In this document: positions 54,082 to 62,156 of the stretch, one piece after another | Layout: each line of letters begins with the position of its first letter | How positions within the stretch are numbered: position 1 is the first letter of the stretch | NCBI GenBank assembly: GCA_028823345.1 | Contig: JAPKBR010000002.1 | Span: forward strand, 83,050 to 147,049 | DNA: 64,000 nucleotides | Direction: 5' to 3' | DNA from: Planctomycetota bacterium | Lineage (GTDB): Bacteria > Planctomycetota > UBA1135 > GCA-002686595 | Notes under the pieces: model-generated | Seen by the model: only the letters and a program-made list of their open reading frames with translations | The model's database searches: none | Told to the model about the DNA's origin: nothing | Made by a program: the position numbers and the translations under genes

Positions 54082-55284
54082 TCACAGGGGACTTCTGCGG
54101 CTGAGAATCAAAGCCAGCAACCCCAGGCAGGTGGCCAAACCGGCCAAGAGAATGCGCGGTAAGCGTTGATCTTGACCCAAGCGGGCCGCGGCTCCACCCT
54201 CGAAGGTACCACTCACTCCGCCGGCACCCACCGCCCCTCGTTCTCCCAAGGCAACTACGTCTCCCGTTGGAACCAAGGCACGATCGAACAGGTCCCCAAA
54301 GGAGCGTGCCAGGCCTCCGAGATCACCGGCGGGTGGGGCAAGTTCGAACAGTTGCACATCCACGAAGCCTGGGGACCAAGCCACCGCAGGTAGCCCACTG
54401 GGCTGAGCCCATGCCCAGGGGCGTCCCTCCGCAGGGTGAATCAAGTGGCCCGAGAAGCTCCACCCATCCTGTTCGATCTGCTGCACTTCGGGCGCTCCTG
54501 CCACCGGCCCCATGGCACAAGTGATCAACAGGGCTGGCTGTTCGTCGGTCAAACGGTGTCCTCTGGACTCGACCCAAATCCGCGCCAGGGCCACGATTTG
54601 GGAAGAGGCTGGACCGCGCACTTCCACACCTTGTGGTCCTTGGCCTGAGGGTCTAAGCCGGGAGGCTATCCCATCAAAGAAAAGTTCATGCTGACCATCG
54701 AGGGCAACGACTCCGGGAACCACGCCTCCCCCACTGGCCACAACACAGGCGTGCACCGGCGCGTGGCCCAACATGCGGTCCGTGAGCCAAATCGTGCGGG
54801 GTTGATCAAAGCGAGCCCAGTCTGGTTCCGGCCGAGGCACGCTGCTTACCCAATCCCGAGGGGGGCGTTCTCCCCGGTGTTCGATTGTCGACGCGTCCCC
54901 CGCAACAAAAATGCGCGCCGCGCCCCGATCCAGGGCAGAGTCCAAGAGTTCCAAGGCAACACCTAGGCGCGAGCCCTCTGAGCCACTGGCCAAACCCATG
55001 GACGGGCTGCGATCCACGATCACACGCCAAGGGGGATCGGTGGCTTCCCCTTGCCAAGCGGGCCCAGCCATCCCCAAGACTGCGGCGCCCATGGCACACA
55101 CGAGAGCCCAACGGGCCGGGGGAATGCCTCGCCGCCGCTCTTCACCGGCCACTTTCTCCCGGGGCCAAAATTCAAGGGTCCCAAGCAAGCGCCCGATGGG
55201 CGCGCCCTTTTGCAGGGACCGCCACAGCACAACCCCAAGGCAGACCAACAACCAAAGAGCCCAGGGTCGTTCCCAAACCAGCAT
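54082..55284 (-). CDS. BatA-like membrane protein with VWA-type site
   Basis: 400 residues. N-terminal membrane part (WALWLLVCLGVVLWRSLQKG and WALVCAMGAAVLGMAGPAWQ), a VWA-like MIDAS run VDRSPSMG and a final helix PRILLAGLATCLGLLALIL. This fits the N-terminal double-TM domain of BatA/aerotolerance proteins. The MIDAS Asp-x-Ser-x-Ser is kept. It begins directly after the stop of the DUF58 gene, so the pair resembles the Bat stress operon; the function is not firmly known. Confidence 0.8.
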   Translation of the reverse strand: MLVWERPWALWLLVCLGVVLWRSLQKGAPIGRLLGTLEFWPREKVAGEERRRGIPPARWALVCAMGAAVLGMAGPAWQGEATDPPWRVIVDRSPSMGLASGSEGSRLGVALELLDSALDRGAARIFVAGDASTIEHRGERPPRDWVSSVPRPEPDWARFDQPRTIWLTDRMLGHAPVHACVVASGGGVVPGVVALDGQHELFFDGIASRLRPSGQGPQGVEVRGPASSQIVALARIWVESRGHRLTDEQPALLITCAMGPVAGAPEVQQIEQDGWSFSGHLIHPAEGRPWAWAQPSGLPAVAWSPGFVDVQLFELAPPAGDLGGLARSFGDLFDRALVPTGDVVALGERGAVGAGGVSGTFEGGAAARLGQDQRLPRILLAGLATCLGLLALILSRRSPL

Positions 55285-56178
55285 CTAGCGCCCCTCCAGG
55301 GCGAGGGCCACCCGTTCTTCAAAGGGCACATCGCTGGCCCCTACGGACCAGCCCATGCCCCGACTGCGGGTGCTGCGCTGCCAACCCTCCAGCCAGGCCT
55401 CAAGGCGGCCTTCATAAACCAAGGCAGCTTCTCCCGGGGCAAGCCCGGGGCGCTCTTCCGGCCCTTCGGGATCGAACCAATGCACCGCTTCACCCAGCAG
55501 TTGATTCGCCGGCTCTAACTCTTCGGGGGCTAAGACTTGCAGCAGGACCATGCGCCTCCCAGGCCGCCGGTGAGGCTCAAGATCTTTTGGGCTCAAACCC
55601 ACGAAATCACCGATGATCACCACCAGCCCCACTTCACGGGGCGGCCCCCAGCCGGACAGAATGGCTTCCGGGCTGGCGCCCACCTCGCCCCCCGCGCGCA
55701 GGTCCTTGAGTCGTTGAATCAAGATGCCCAGGGGTTGGCCGCGCCGAAGGGAAAGGGCCGGGCCAAGCCCACTCTTCAACTGCACGCGCACACCCGCGCG
55801 CATGCCGACGGCCATGATGGCACCCGCCAGCTGCGCTCCAGCATCCAGTTTGCCGGGAGAGCCAATCCCCATGGACCCCGACGTATCGAGGACCACAGAC
55901 CAAACCTGCGCTGCTTCCCGGCGTGTGCGGCGCACAAAGGCTTGATCACTGCGCGCCAATAGATCCCAGTCCAAGCGCCGCAGATCCTCCCCCTCCCGAT
56001 AGGGACGATGCCCGATGAATTCTTCACCAGCTCCCAAGAGGTGAGCTTGCCCCAAACCCTCCCGGCGTTCTCCCTTGGCTGCCATCTGCAGCACCAAGCG
56101 CTCCAAGCGCCGGACATAGTCCGGGGGCAAGTCCACCCCGGGAGAAGGCAGCTCTGGTTTTTCGGGATGGGCTCCCAT
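55285..56178 (-). CDS. DUF58 protein
   Basis: 297 residues from the ATG at 56178, which shares its A with the upstream TGA stop. DUF58 proteins sit beside MoxR ATPases and Bat proteins. Core: GHRPYREGEDLRRLDWDLLA and the MIDAS-like VVLDTSGSMGIG near residue 105. No MoxR gene is seen in the window. It is transcribed after the SpoIIE gene and before the BatA-like gene, probably as one unit. Confidence 0.88.
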   Translation of the reverse strand: MGAHPEKPELPSPGVDLPPDYVRRLERLVLQMAAKGERREGLGQAHLLGAGEEFIGHRPYREGEDLRRLDWDLLARSDQAFVRRTRREAAQVWSVVLDTSGSMGIGSPGKLDAGAQLAGAIMAVGMRAGVRVQLKSGLGPALSLRRGQPLGILIQRLKDLRAGGEVGASPEAILSGWGPPREVGLVVIIGDFVGLSPKDLEPHRRPGRRMVLLQVLAPEELEPANQLLGEAVHWFDPEGPEERPGLAPGEAALVYEGRLEAWLEGWQRSTRSRGMGWSVGASDVPFEERVALALEGR

Positions 56179-57569
56179 CAGGGATTTCGGCGCAGGGCCA
56201 TGAGGGTCCAATCATCATCCCGGCGGCCCCCACTGAATTCCAGAGCCGCTTCACTCAGGCGTTTGCAGAGGGCCCGTGGATCTTCACCCCTTTGCCCAGC
56301 ATCCTGCAGCACCTCGGAAATTCGTTCTTCCCCAAAGAGCGCGTGTTGCGCATCCCCATGGGCCGCTTCGCTGAGGCCATCGCTGAACAACAGCACCATA
56401 TCGCCGGGTTCGAGGCCTGGTTGCACTTCGGTTGCATGCTCGAATCCCGGAGCAACCCCAAGGGCTGGGCCACTGGACTTCAGCGCCTCAACAGAATTGG
56501 TGCTGGCGCGGTAGACCAGAGTGCAACCGTGACCCGCGTCCACGGTTTCAAAGCTGCCGTCCTTACCCACAACAACCAAACAAAGAGTCAGGAAGGTGCC
56601 CCCGTCCATGCGCTCCGCCAAGTCCTCGTCCACCAATTGCACGATGCGCGAGGGGTTGTCCAAAATCTTGCAATAGGAGCGCAAGGCTGCTTGGGCCGAA
56701 GCCACCACAAGCGCCGGACCGACACCGTGCCCCGTGGCGTCCCCCAACATCAACGCGCTACGCCCATCGGACAGCTGCGCTACATCGTAAAAATCACCAG
56801 TAGCATGTTCCGCTGGCAAAAACCAACCAAAGGCCTCAAAGCCAGGGGCCACCTTGAGATCCTTGGGGATCATGCTCTTTTGAATTTCAGTGGCCAAGGC
56901 CATGCTCTCTTCCAGGCGCGCCTTTTCCAGGGCGTCACTGGTGCGCTGGGCGTTTTCCACTGCAATGGCCACATGTTGTGCCAGTGCATGGAAGAGGGCC
57001 AAGTCCCCGTCGGTGAATTCGCGGCTGGCCGCTTTGGTATCCACATAGAGAGCACCCAAGCGATCCGCCGTGGCGCCTGTGCTGCGCACCCCAAAAGGCA
57101 CGCACATCACCGCACGCAATTTGAGGTCCATCACACTCTGTCCCAGGTCCATGTCTCCCTGTCCCGAAATCATGGTGTGCATGGGGACGCCCGAATCCAC
57201 GACCTTGGCGACGATGCTAGTGGACCAGCGCGCCTCCTCGTCGAGGGGTCGTCCCTGGGAGTCCCGGGCGTTGCGCACGGAGGGTTTTCCCCCCGACTGC
57301 TTAGCGAGGAACAGGAACCCGCGCTCGGCCGAGGTGGTGGAAATTGCCGTATCCACCACATAGTCGAGAAGTTCATCCAGATCCCGGGAAGCAGACACCC
57401 GGGCGATGGCGTCCAGGAGGACCTCCACGGTCTTGCCATCCGTGCGCGCGTCCCCCGAGAAGAGCAACACACTGCTGATCGCATCTGCCGATCGAGCGCT
57501 AGGAAGAGGAGCCGGTTCCAGGGAAGGATCCGGGGTGGGACTGGACGGTCTGCGCTTCCAAAAGGCCAT
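56178..57569 (-). CDS. GAF-domain SpoIIE-type PP2C phosphatase
   Basis: 463 residues from the ATG at 57569 (MAFWKRRPSSPTPDP). A GAF domain (about 50-215, with DLDELLDYVVDTAISTTSAE and LGALYVDTKAASREFTDGDL) precedes a SpoIIE/RsbU-type phosphatase at about 250-460: ATGDFYDVAQLSDG, LGDATGHGVGPALVVASAQA, VLLFSDGLSEAAHG and DDDWTLMALRR. Asp residues in GDFYD and GDATGHG bind metal. It would dephosphorylate a STAS protein, such as the divergent one at 57686. Coupled to DUF58. Confidence 0.92.
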   Translation of the reverse strand: MAFWKRRPSSPTPDPSLEPAPLPSARSADAISSVLLFSGDARTDGKTVEVLLDAIARVSASRDLDELLDYVVDTAISTTSAERGFLFLAKQSGGKPSVRNARDSQGRPLDEEARWSTSIVAKVVDSGVPMHTMISGQGDMDLGQSVMDLKLRAVMCVPFGVRSTGATADRLGALYVDTKAASREFTDGDLALFHALAQHVAIAVENAQRTSDALEKARLEESMALATEIQKSMIPKDLKVAPGFEAFGWFLPAEHATGDFYDVAQLSDGRSALMLGDATGHGVGPALVVASAQAALRSYCKILDNPSRIVQLVDEDLAERMDGGTFLTLCLVVVGKDGSFETVDAGHGCTLVYRASTNSVEALKSSGPALGVAPGFEHATEVQPGLEPGDMVLLFSDGLSEAAHGDAQHALFGEERISEVLQDAGQRGEDPRALCKRLSEAALEFSGGRRDDDWTLMALRRNP

Positions 57570-57685
57570 GTTAGGCCTAATTCTAGCCCCCATGGTCCGC
57601 AAGGACCTCATCTGATCGGCAATAAAAGGGTCATGGGATCTCAACCTCTATCTAGCCAGGGTCCGGTTGCTATGATCTCAGTCCT

Positions 57686-58501
57686 ATGAAAACTACCGTT
57701 GAGCCCCACGATCAATACGCCACCCTTCATCTGCGCGGCGAATTCGACACCTTTTCCTGCCCCGCATTCCAGGAAGAGATCGCCACACTCCAGCGTTCTG
57801 GCCAAGCCAATATCGTGGTCAATCTGCGCCTTGTGCGCTTCATCAACTCCACCGCCCTGGGCGCGATCCTCAAGGCCTCTCGCAGCCTGCAAGAGGCCGG
57901 TGGCAAGCTCCTCATCAGCCACCCCAGCACTTTTTGCAGGGACATCCTGGAGAAGATCGGCCTCGATCGGGTGATTGGCGTCCACAACTCGGACGAGGAA
58001 GCCGGCGCTGCGTTTGCTTCTGGAACCAAACCTCCCGCCGCTGACGACAACGAGCACGACTTCGAGGCGGACCCAAGCTCCGTCCTCTTCCGCCCCACCG
58101 ATCAATCACGGGTCGAGCATTTCCTAGGCACCCCCAAGACCGAGAACACGGTGCACGGACACGCCTTTGGCCAGCAATGGACCGGTGTGGGGCGGATGAC
58201 CAGCCTCGACCTCACGGGCCTCGCCTACAAGTGGTCTGGCGGAAAAACCGGACTCGCTGCCTTCGACATGGGTCAACTGCTCGCCGTGGGCACCACCCTG
58301 ACGGTCAAATTCAAGCTGCCCCTGCTCAAGAAAGGATTCAGCGAGGCTGCCGCCGAGATCACCGAACTCACCGAGCGTTCCGATTCGGTGGAAGTGCGCG
58401 TCACCTTCAGCGACCTGGACAAGGACACCACCGAAGCGGTCCGCCAATACATGGCGGACATGTCCTATCTCAAGGACGAACTCAAACGCGCCACCAACTA
58501 G
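57686..58501 (+). CDS. STAS-domain protein (anti-anti-sigma-like) with C-terminal PilZ-like region
   Basis: 271 residues. STAS domain at 1-105: ATLHLRGEFDTFSCPAFQEE, NLRLVRFINSTALGAILKAS. The phosphorylation site motif reads NSTALG, where SpoIIAA has DSSGLG, so a Thr may replace the usual Ser. The second half (about 125-265) contains FKLPLLKKGFSEAAAEITEL and VRVTFSDLDKDTTEAVRQYM, similar to PilZ-type domains; this part is a tentative call. Divergent from the SpoIIE phosphatase, 116 bases apart, suggesting a partner-switching pair. Confidence 0.82.
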   Translation: MKTTVEPHDQYATLHLRGEFDTFSCPAFQEEIATLQRSGQANIVVNLRLVRFINSTALGAILKASRSLQEAGGKLLISHPSTFCRDILEKIGLDRVIGVHNSDEEAGAAFASGTKPPAADDNEHDFEADPSSVLFRPTDQSRVEHFLGTPKTENTVHGHAFGQQWTGVGRMTSLDLTGLAYKWSGGKTGLAAFDMGQLLAVGTTLTVKFKLPLLKKGFSEAAAEITELTERSDSVEVRVTFSDLDKDTTEAVRQYMADMSYLKDELKRATN

Positions 58502-58532
58502 CGCTGGCACTGGGCCTGCAGTTCCATCACGA

Positions 58533-59633
58533 CTAGGCGATGCGCAAGGCACCACTTGGGGTGGAATTGCCGGATTCTCCGAGCAGAAGTTGTTCCACGC
58601 GAGTGGCCACCGAATCCCAGGCGAGCTCTTCGACCGTTAGGCTTTGAGCCATAGCGGACCAGCGTGCCCGGCGCCCGGGATCAGATGCGGCCACGCGCAG
58701 AATATGGGCCAGGGCGGCTTCGCTTCCGTCCTCCGCCAACATTCCCACGCCCCGTTCCACGAGACTGGCTTGCAAGGAACCTGGCACTCCCAAGAGTGGC
58801 GTACCCGAAGCCAATCCACCCAGTGTCGTGAGCCTCGGACCACGGCCGCTGCCGTCCGGGTCCACCATCAGGGTGGCTGCACTCACGAGAGCTGGAAGTT
58901 CTTCCGGACGCGGTCGCTCCACAAGGATCATGCGCGCGCCGATGCCCTTGATGTTGGCCAATGCACGGAGGTTGCTCATCTCGGGTCCCTCGCCTGCCAA
59001 CACGAGGGTCCAGTCCTCACTGGCTCCCAGGGTGGAAGCATAGGCCCGCACGAGTTTCTCCAGCCCGCGCCCGGTCTGGAATCTACCGGCAGCGAGGACC
59101 ACTCGACCCTCGACCCCGTGCCGTTTCAAGAGGTGCGAGTGCATTCCCCGGCGGAACTTGCTCTGGTTGACGCCTCCAGGAATCAAGCTAATCTGATCCC
59201 GCTCGATACCGAATCCCTGGGCCTGTCGGAGGGCCAGATCATCAAGGGCAACCACGTGCTCAACTGTCTTGCGCAAGCGCCGGCCCCATAGGTTCTCGCC
59301 CACAAATCGCAGCACCCGTTCCACGGGGTGCCCAACCACGGGGAAGCCCTGTTCAAACATGAAGAGCGGCACACTCAAGCGGCGCGCCATGGCAGCCGAG
59401 TGCGAACCCGCGGGAGACAATCCGTCATAAGCCATGATCACATCCGGCATGAAGCCTCCGATGCCCGGCATTAGGCTGCGACCGCTGCGGGGAATTGCCC
59501 CGGGAGGCGCACCAAACCCACGCACCGCATGCCCACGACTGATTAATTCCCGAGCCAACTCACGGGCATGATCTCCCCCACGGCGGTGGAGGGTGAATGG
59601 ATTAAGGGCTAGGGCAATGCGAAGGGAACGCAT
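58533..59633 (-). CDS. Glycosyltransferase family 4
   Basis: 366 residues. Two Rossmann domains: the N-domain RIALALNPFTLHRRGGDHAR with ELARELISRGHAVRGFGAPP, and the C-domain VVLAAGRFQTGRGLEKLVRA, LVLAGEGPEMSNLRALANIK and a late acidic site in PDGSGRGPRLTTLGGLASGT. It would transfer a sugar from a nucleotide sugar to a surface glycan. It stands alone on the minus strand, facing the HAD gene across 246 bases. Confidence 0.88.
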   Translation of the reverse strand: MRSLRIALALNPFTLHRRGGDHARELARELISRGHAVRGFGAPPGAIPRSGRSLMPGIGGFMPDVIMAYDGLSPAGSHSAAMARRLSVPLFMFEQGFPVVGHPVERVLRFVGENLWGRRLRKTVEHVVALDDLALRQAQGFGIERDQISLIPGGVNQSKFRRGMHSHLLKRHGVEGRVVLAAGRFQTGRGLEKLVRAYASTLGASEDWTLVLAGEGPEMSNLRALANIKGIGARMILVERPRPEELPALVSAATLMVDPDGSGRGPRLTTLGGLASGTPLLGVPGSLQASLVERGVGMLAEDGSEAALAHILRVAASDPGRRARWSAMAQSLTVEELAWDSVATRVEQLLLGESGNSTPSGALRIA

Positions 59634-59879
59634 AATTGAGGGGGTAGGCTTGGGAGGGATGGACGGTCTATGGGGACCCTAATCCTCTCTTATCGGCCAT
59701 TGGATAATGGAATCCCCTGAGTGAAGCCTGATTCAAATCCAAACCGCACGGAAAATCTTTCCCATCCGTGAGCCCGCTCACCCATTTCAGTAAGAAATCC
59801 TTTCCAACACCTCGATACAAAAGCTCCATGGGACGAAAGAGTGGTTACCCCCCCGCTGCCCCTTTTGAAGTAGCTCCTT

Positions 59880-60479
59880 ATGACACAATTCCATAATCGC
59901 CAACCCCGGCGCGCCCTTTTCATTGCTCGCTGGAATGTTGTGCTCCAGAAACCTACTTTCGGCCACGCTCGTACCATGGCCGATGTGTCGTTCCTTCCTG
60001 GTGTGACTGACGCCCTCTTTCATGCTGGTCAACAAGGCTGGCAAATCTACCTCTTCGGCAACGAAGACCAGGTCCCCGACGGTCGTCAATCCCTCGAGGA
60101 TTGGCTCGCCATCGATGCCGGGATTCTCGAGCATCTGCGCAGCCATGGGGTACAAATCACTCGCAGCTATGCGGCCACCGAGCACCCGGAAGGAGTCCCC
60201 CCCTATGACAAGGAGTCGGTCTACGCCCTGCCTAATACCGGGGTCATGCACCACGCCCGTCAAGAGGACGGCATCGACCTGGATGAATCCTGGGTCGTAG
60301 CCAACGACGTGCTCTCCCTTGTGGCTGGCTGGCGCGCTGGCTGCCACACCGCTGGAGTCGCCACCCCGCGCATCATGCAAGCGGGCAACCTTTCGGTGGA
60401 ACCGGAACTCATTGGCCGGGACCTGGGACACACCCTGGCCTCCATGGGAGCACGGCCGCGCATACGCCGCAGCGCCTGA
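59880..60479 (+). CDS. Degenerate HAD-like protein (GmhB/HisB-type fold)
   Basis: 199 residues. It resembles histidinol-phosphatase/GmhB HAD proteins by its late run SWVVANDVLSLVAGWRAGCH and by a mid section with PPYDKES. But the first motif reads ALFIARWNVVL where the family has FLDRDGTL, so the nucleophile and acid Asp are missing, and the late GD acid pair is ND. Probably not a phosphatase; a regulatory or structural role is a guess. Start ATG at 59880. Confidence 0.65.
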   Translation: MTQFHNRQPRRALFIARWNVVLQKPTFGHARTMADVSFLPGVTDALFHAGQQGWQIYLFGNEDQVPDGRQSLEDWLAIDAGILEHLRSHGVQITRSYAATEHPEGVPPYDKESVYALPNTGVMHHARQEDGIDLDESWVVANDVLSLVAGWRAGCHTAGVATPRIMQAGNLSVEPELIGRDLGHTLASMGARPRIRRSA

Positions 60480-60581
60480 AAGCTCAATACGGGACCTGCT
60501 TCCTTCTTGAACCATTTGCCTAGCCGTGAGGCGCGGCAGAGGTGCAAGAGACGATCCAGGTCCCGATTTGTATGGATCTGC

Positions 60582-60614
60582 TAGGATGAAGAAGAGCCCC
60601 ACCTCTTCATCCTA
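60582..60614 (+). promoter_or_regulatory. Inverted repeat abutting the start codon of 60614
   Basis: taggatgaaga and tcttcatccta are perfect 11-bp arms with an 11-base spacer. The last base of the right arm is the A of the start codon. The hairpin would mask the ribosome-binding region, so a translation switch is possible. Confidence 0.5.
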
Positions 60615-62059
60615 TGCATCAAATCCTTACCCCGACCCTCGTCATCTGCGCGGCCATCCTGGCCCTGCCCCAAGCCGCAGCCCAAAGCTCCTTCACGATC
60701 ATCGCCACGGGTAACTCCAGCGACGCCAACAGCGACGGCACGGCGATCTGCGGCAACGACAGCCAAGGCGCGTTCCTCTGGACCTCCAGCGGCGGATACC
60801 AGCCCCTGGGTCAACAGTCCGCGGTTGGTGTTTCCGAAGACGGAAGCACAGTGCTTGGTCAGATGAATGATCCCACGACCGGCGACAATGTTGCCGGACT
60901 ATGGACCGCCCCCACTGGCTGGGTAAACCTGGGCAGTTTTGGAGGGGGCTGCGGCAGTGATGTGGCCAATCCCTACGACCTAGCGGGCGATGGCAATGCG
61001 GCAGTGGGACTCGGTTGGCAAGGCTGCACGGGTATCGCCTTTCGCTGGACCGTCGGCGGGGGCATCATGCAGATCCCCCATTTAGGTACCGGCAGTGCCC
61101 GGGCCAGCGCGATCTCTGACGACGGCGCCTGGATCGGCGGTTGGGATGCGGCCACCAACGGCTCCCGGCGGGCAGCCCTTTGGGACTCCAATTTGACCGA
61201 ACAGTTGATTCTGGTGAGCGGCAGCAATCCCAACGGAGCGGGAGAAATCAACGGTCTCTCTAGCGACGGGGCCTTCGCTGTGGGCAGCGAAGGATCCGGC
61301 GCTTTCATCTGGAATCAGACCACCGGCGCCACCAACCTCGGGCAGATTCCCGGGGGAGGCACTTTTGACAACACCCTGTTGATGTGCGTGGATCAAGCGG
61401 GCCAGATTGCCGGGGGCACCTTTGGCTTTGGTCCGTTCGGCGGCGCCATCATCTGGACTCCGACCCACGGCTATCGCTTCCTGGCCGATGTGCTCACAGG
61501 CCTGGGTATTGACGTGAGCGCCTGGGAACCCGCCATAGTGACGGCCATCAGCGACGACGGCAAGACCCTGATCGGCCATGCCCGCGCGGCGGGCAGTTTT
61601 TCAACCTCGGTCTTCGTGGCGGTACTGGATGGAAACTCCGTGGGCACGGACTACTGCAACAGCGCGGTGGCAAACTCCAGCGGCAGCTCTGGAAGCATGT
61701 CGGCTGCGGGAAGTTCCCTCGCCAGCGCGAACAATCTGGAACTTCAGGCCAGCGACTTGCCCCCGGGGAAATTCGCCTTTTTCCTCAACAGCGCCTCCCC
61801 CGGTTTCATTCCGAACCCAGGCGGCAGCCAGGGACACTTGTGCCTGACCGGAGCGATCGGACGGCACAACGCCCAGATTGGCATGGTTGATCCGGCGGGG
61901 GTCTTTGCGATCTCGTTGGACCTGACCAGCCTGCCACGTCCAACGGGCAATGTATCCGTGCTGCCTGGAGAGACCTGGTTCTTCCAGTGCTGGTACCGGG
62001 ATTCGAATCCCGGTACGACCTCGAACTTCACGAACGGTCTGGAAATCCTGTTCCAATAG
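60614..62059 (+). CDS. Secreted HAF-repeat-like protein with planctomycete-type C-terminal domain
   Basis: 481 residues. A signal peptide (MHQILTPTLVICAAILALPQ, AAAQ) precedes HAF-like repeats such as AVGVSEDGSTVLGQ, ISDDGAWIGGWDAATNGSRR, LSSDGAFAVGSEGSGAFIWN and ISDDGKTLIGHA, which form beta-propeller blades. The last about 140 residues (YCNSAVANSSGSSG, FLNSASPGFIP, LCLTGAIGRHN, WYRDSNPGTTSNFTNGLE) are a domain I connect with marine planctomycetes. It is probably on the cell surface; no enzyme activity inferred. An inverted repeat covers its start. Confidence 0.8.
   Translation: MHQILTPTLVICAAILALPQAAAQSSFTIIATGNSSDANSDGTAICGNDSQGAFLWTSSGGYQPLGQQSAVGVSEDGSTVLGQMNDPTTGDNVAGLWTAPTGWVNLGSFGGGCGSDVANPYDLAGDGNAAVGLGWQGCTGIAFRWTVGGGIMQIPHLGTGSARASAISDDGAWIGGWDAATNGSRRAALWDSNLTEQLILVSGSNPNGAGEINGLSSDGAFAVGSEGSGAFIWNQTTGATNLGQIPGGGTFDNTLLMCVDQAGQIAGGTFGFGPFGGAIIWTPTHGYRFLADVLTGLGIDVSAWEPAIVTAISDDGKTLIGHARAAGSFSTSVFVAVLDGNSVGTDYCNSAVANSSGSSGSMSAAGSSLASANNLELQASDLPPGKFAFFLNSASPGFIPNPGGSQGHLCLTGAIGRHNAQIGMVDPAGVFAISLDLTSLPRPTGNVSVLPGETWFFQCWYRDSNPGTTSNFTNGLEILFQ
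61993..62016. repeat. 24-base perfect palindrome inside a coding region
   Basis: A 24-base perfect palindrome (gtaccggg, attcgaat, cccggtac) lies in the coding part for WYRDSNPGTT. It resembles a tRNA T-arm but has no tRNA around it. Confidence 0.85.
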
Positions 62060-62156
62060 GGCTTATTGTCGGCAGACCGGCGAGGGATGACTTGACCGCG
62101 GCCCGCTCCCCTACGCAGGCTGCTGGATCGAGTTCCTCACCAACCGGTCCAAGATC

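Noticed and set aside
56292..57689. 465-codon open frame antisense to the GAF-SpoIIE gene
   Set aside because: It mirrors the well-supported phosphatase gene; high GC keeps the reverse frame open. The protein shows no domain.
61993..62016. tRNA T-arm-like sequence
   Set aside because: No acceptor, D or anticodon arms can be drawn around it, and it lies within a coding gene.
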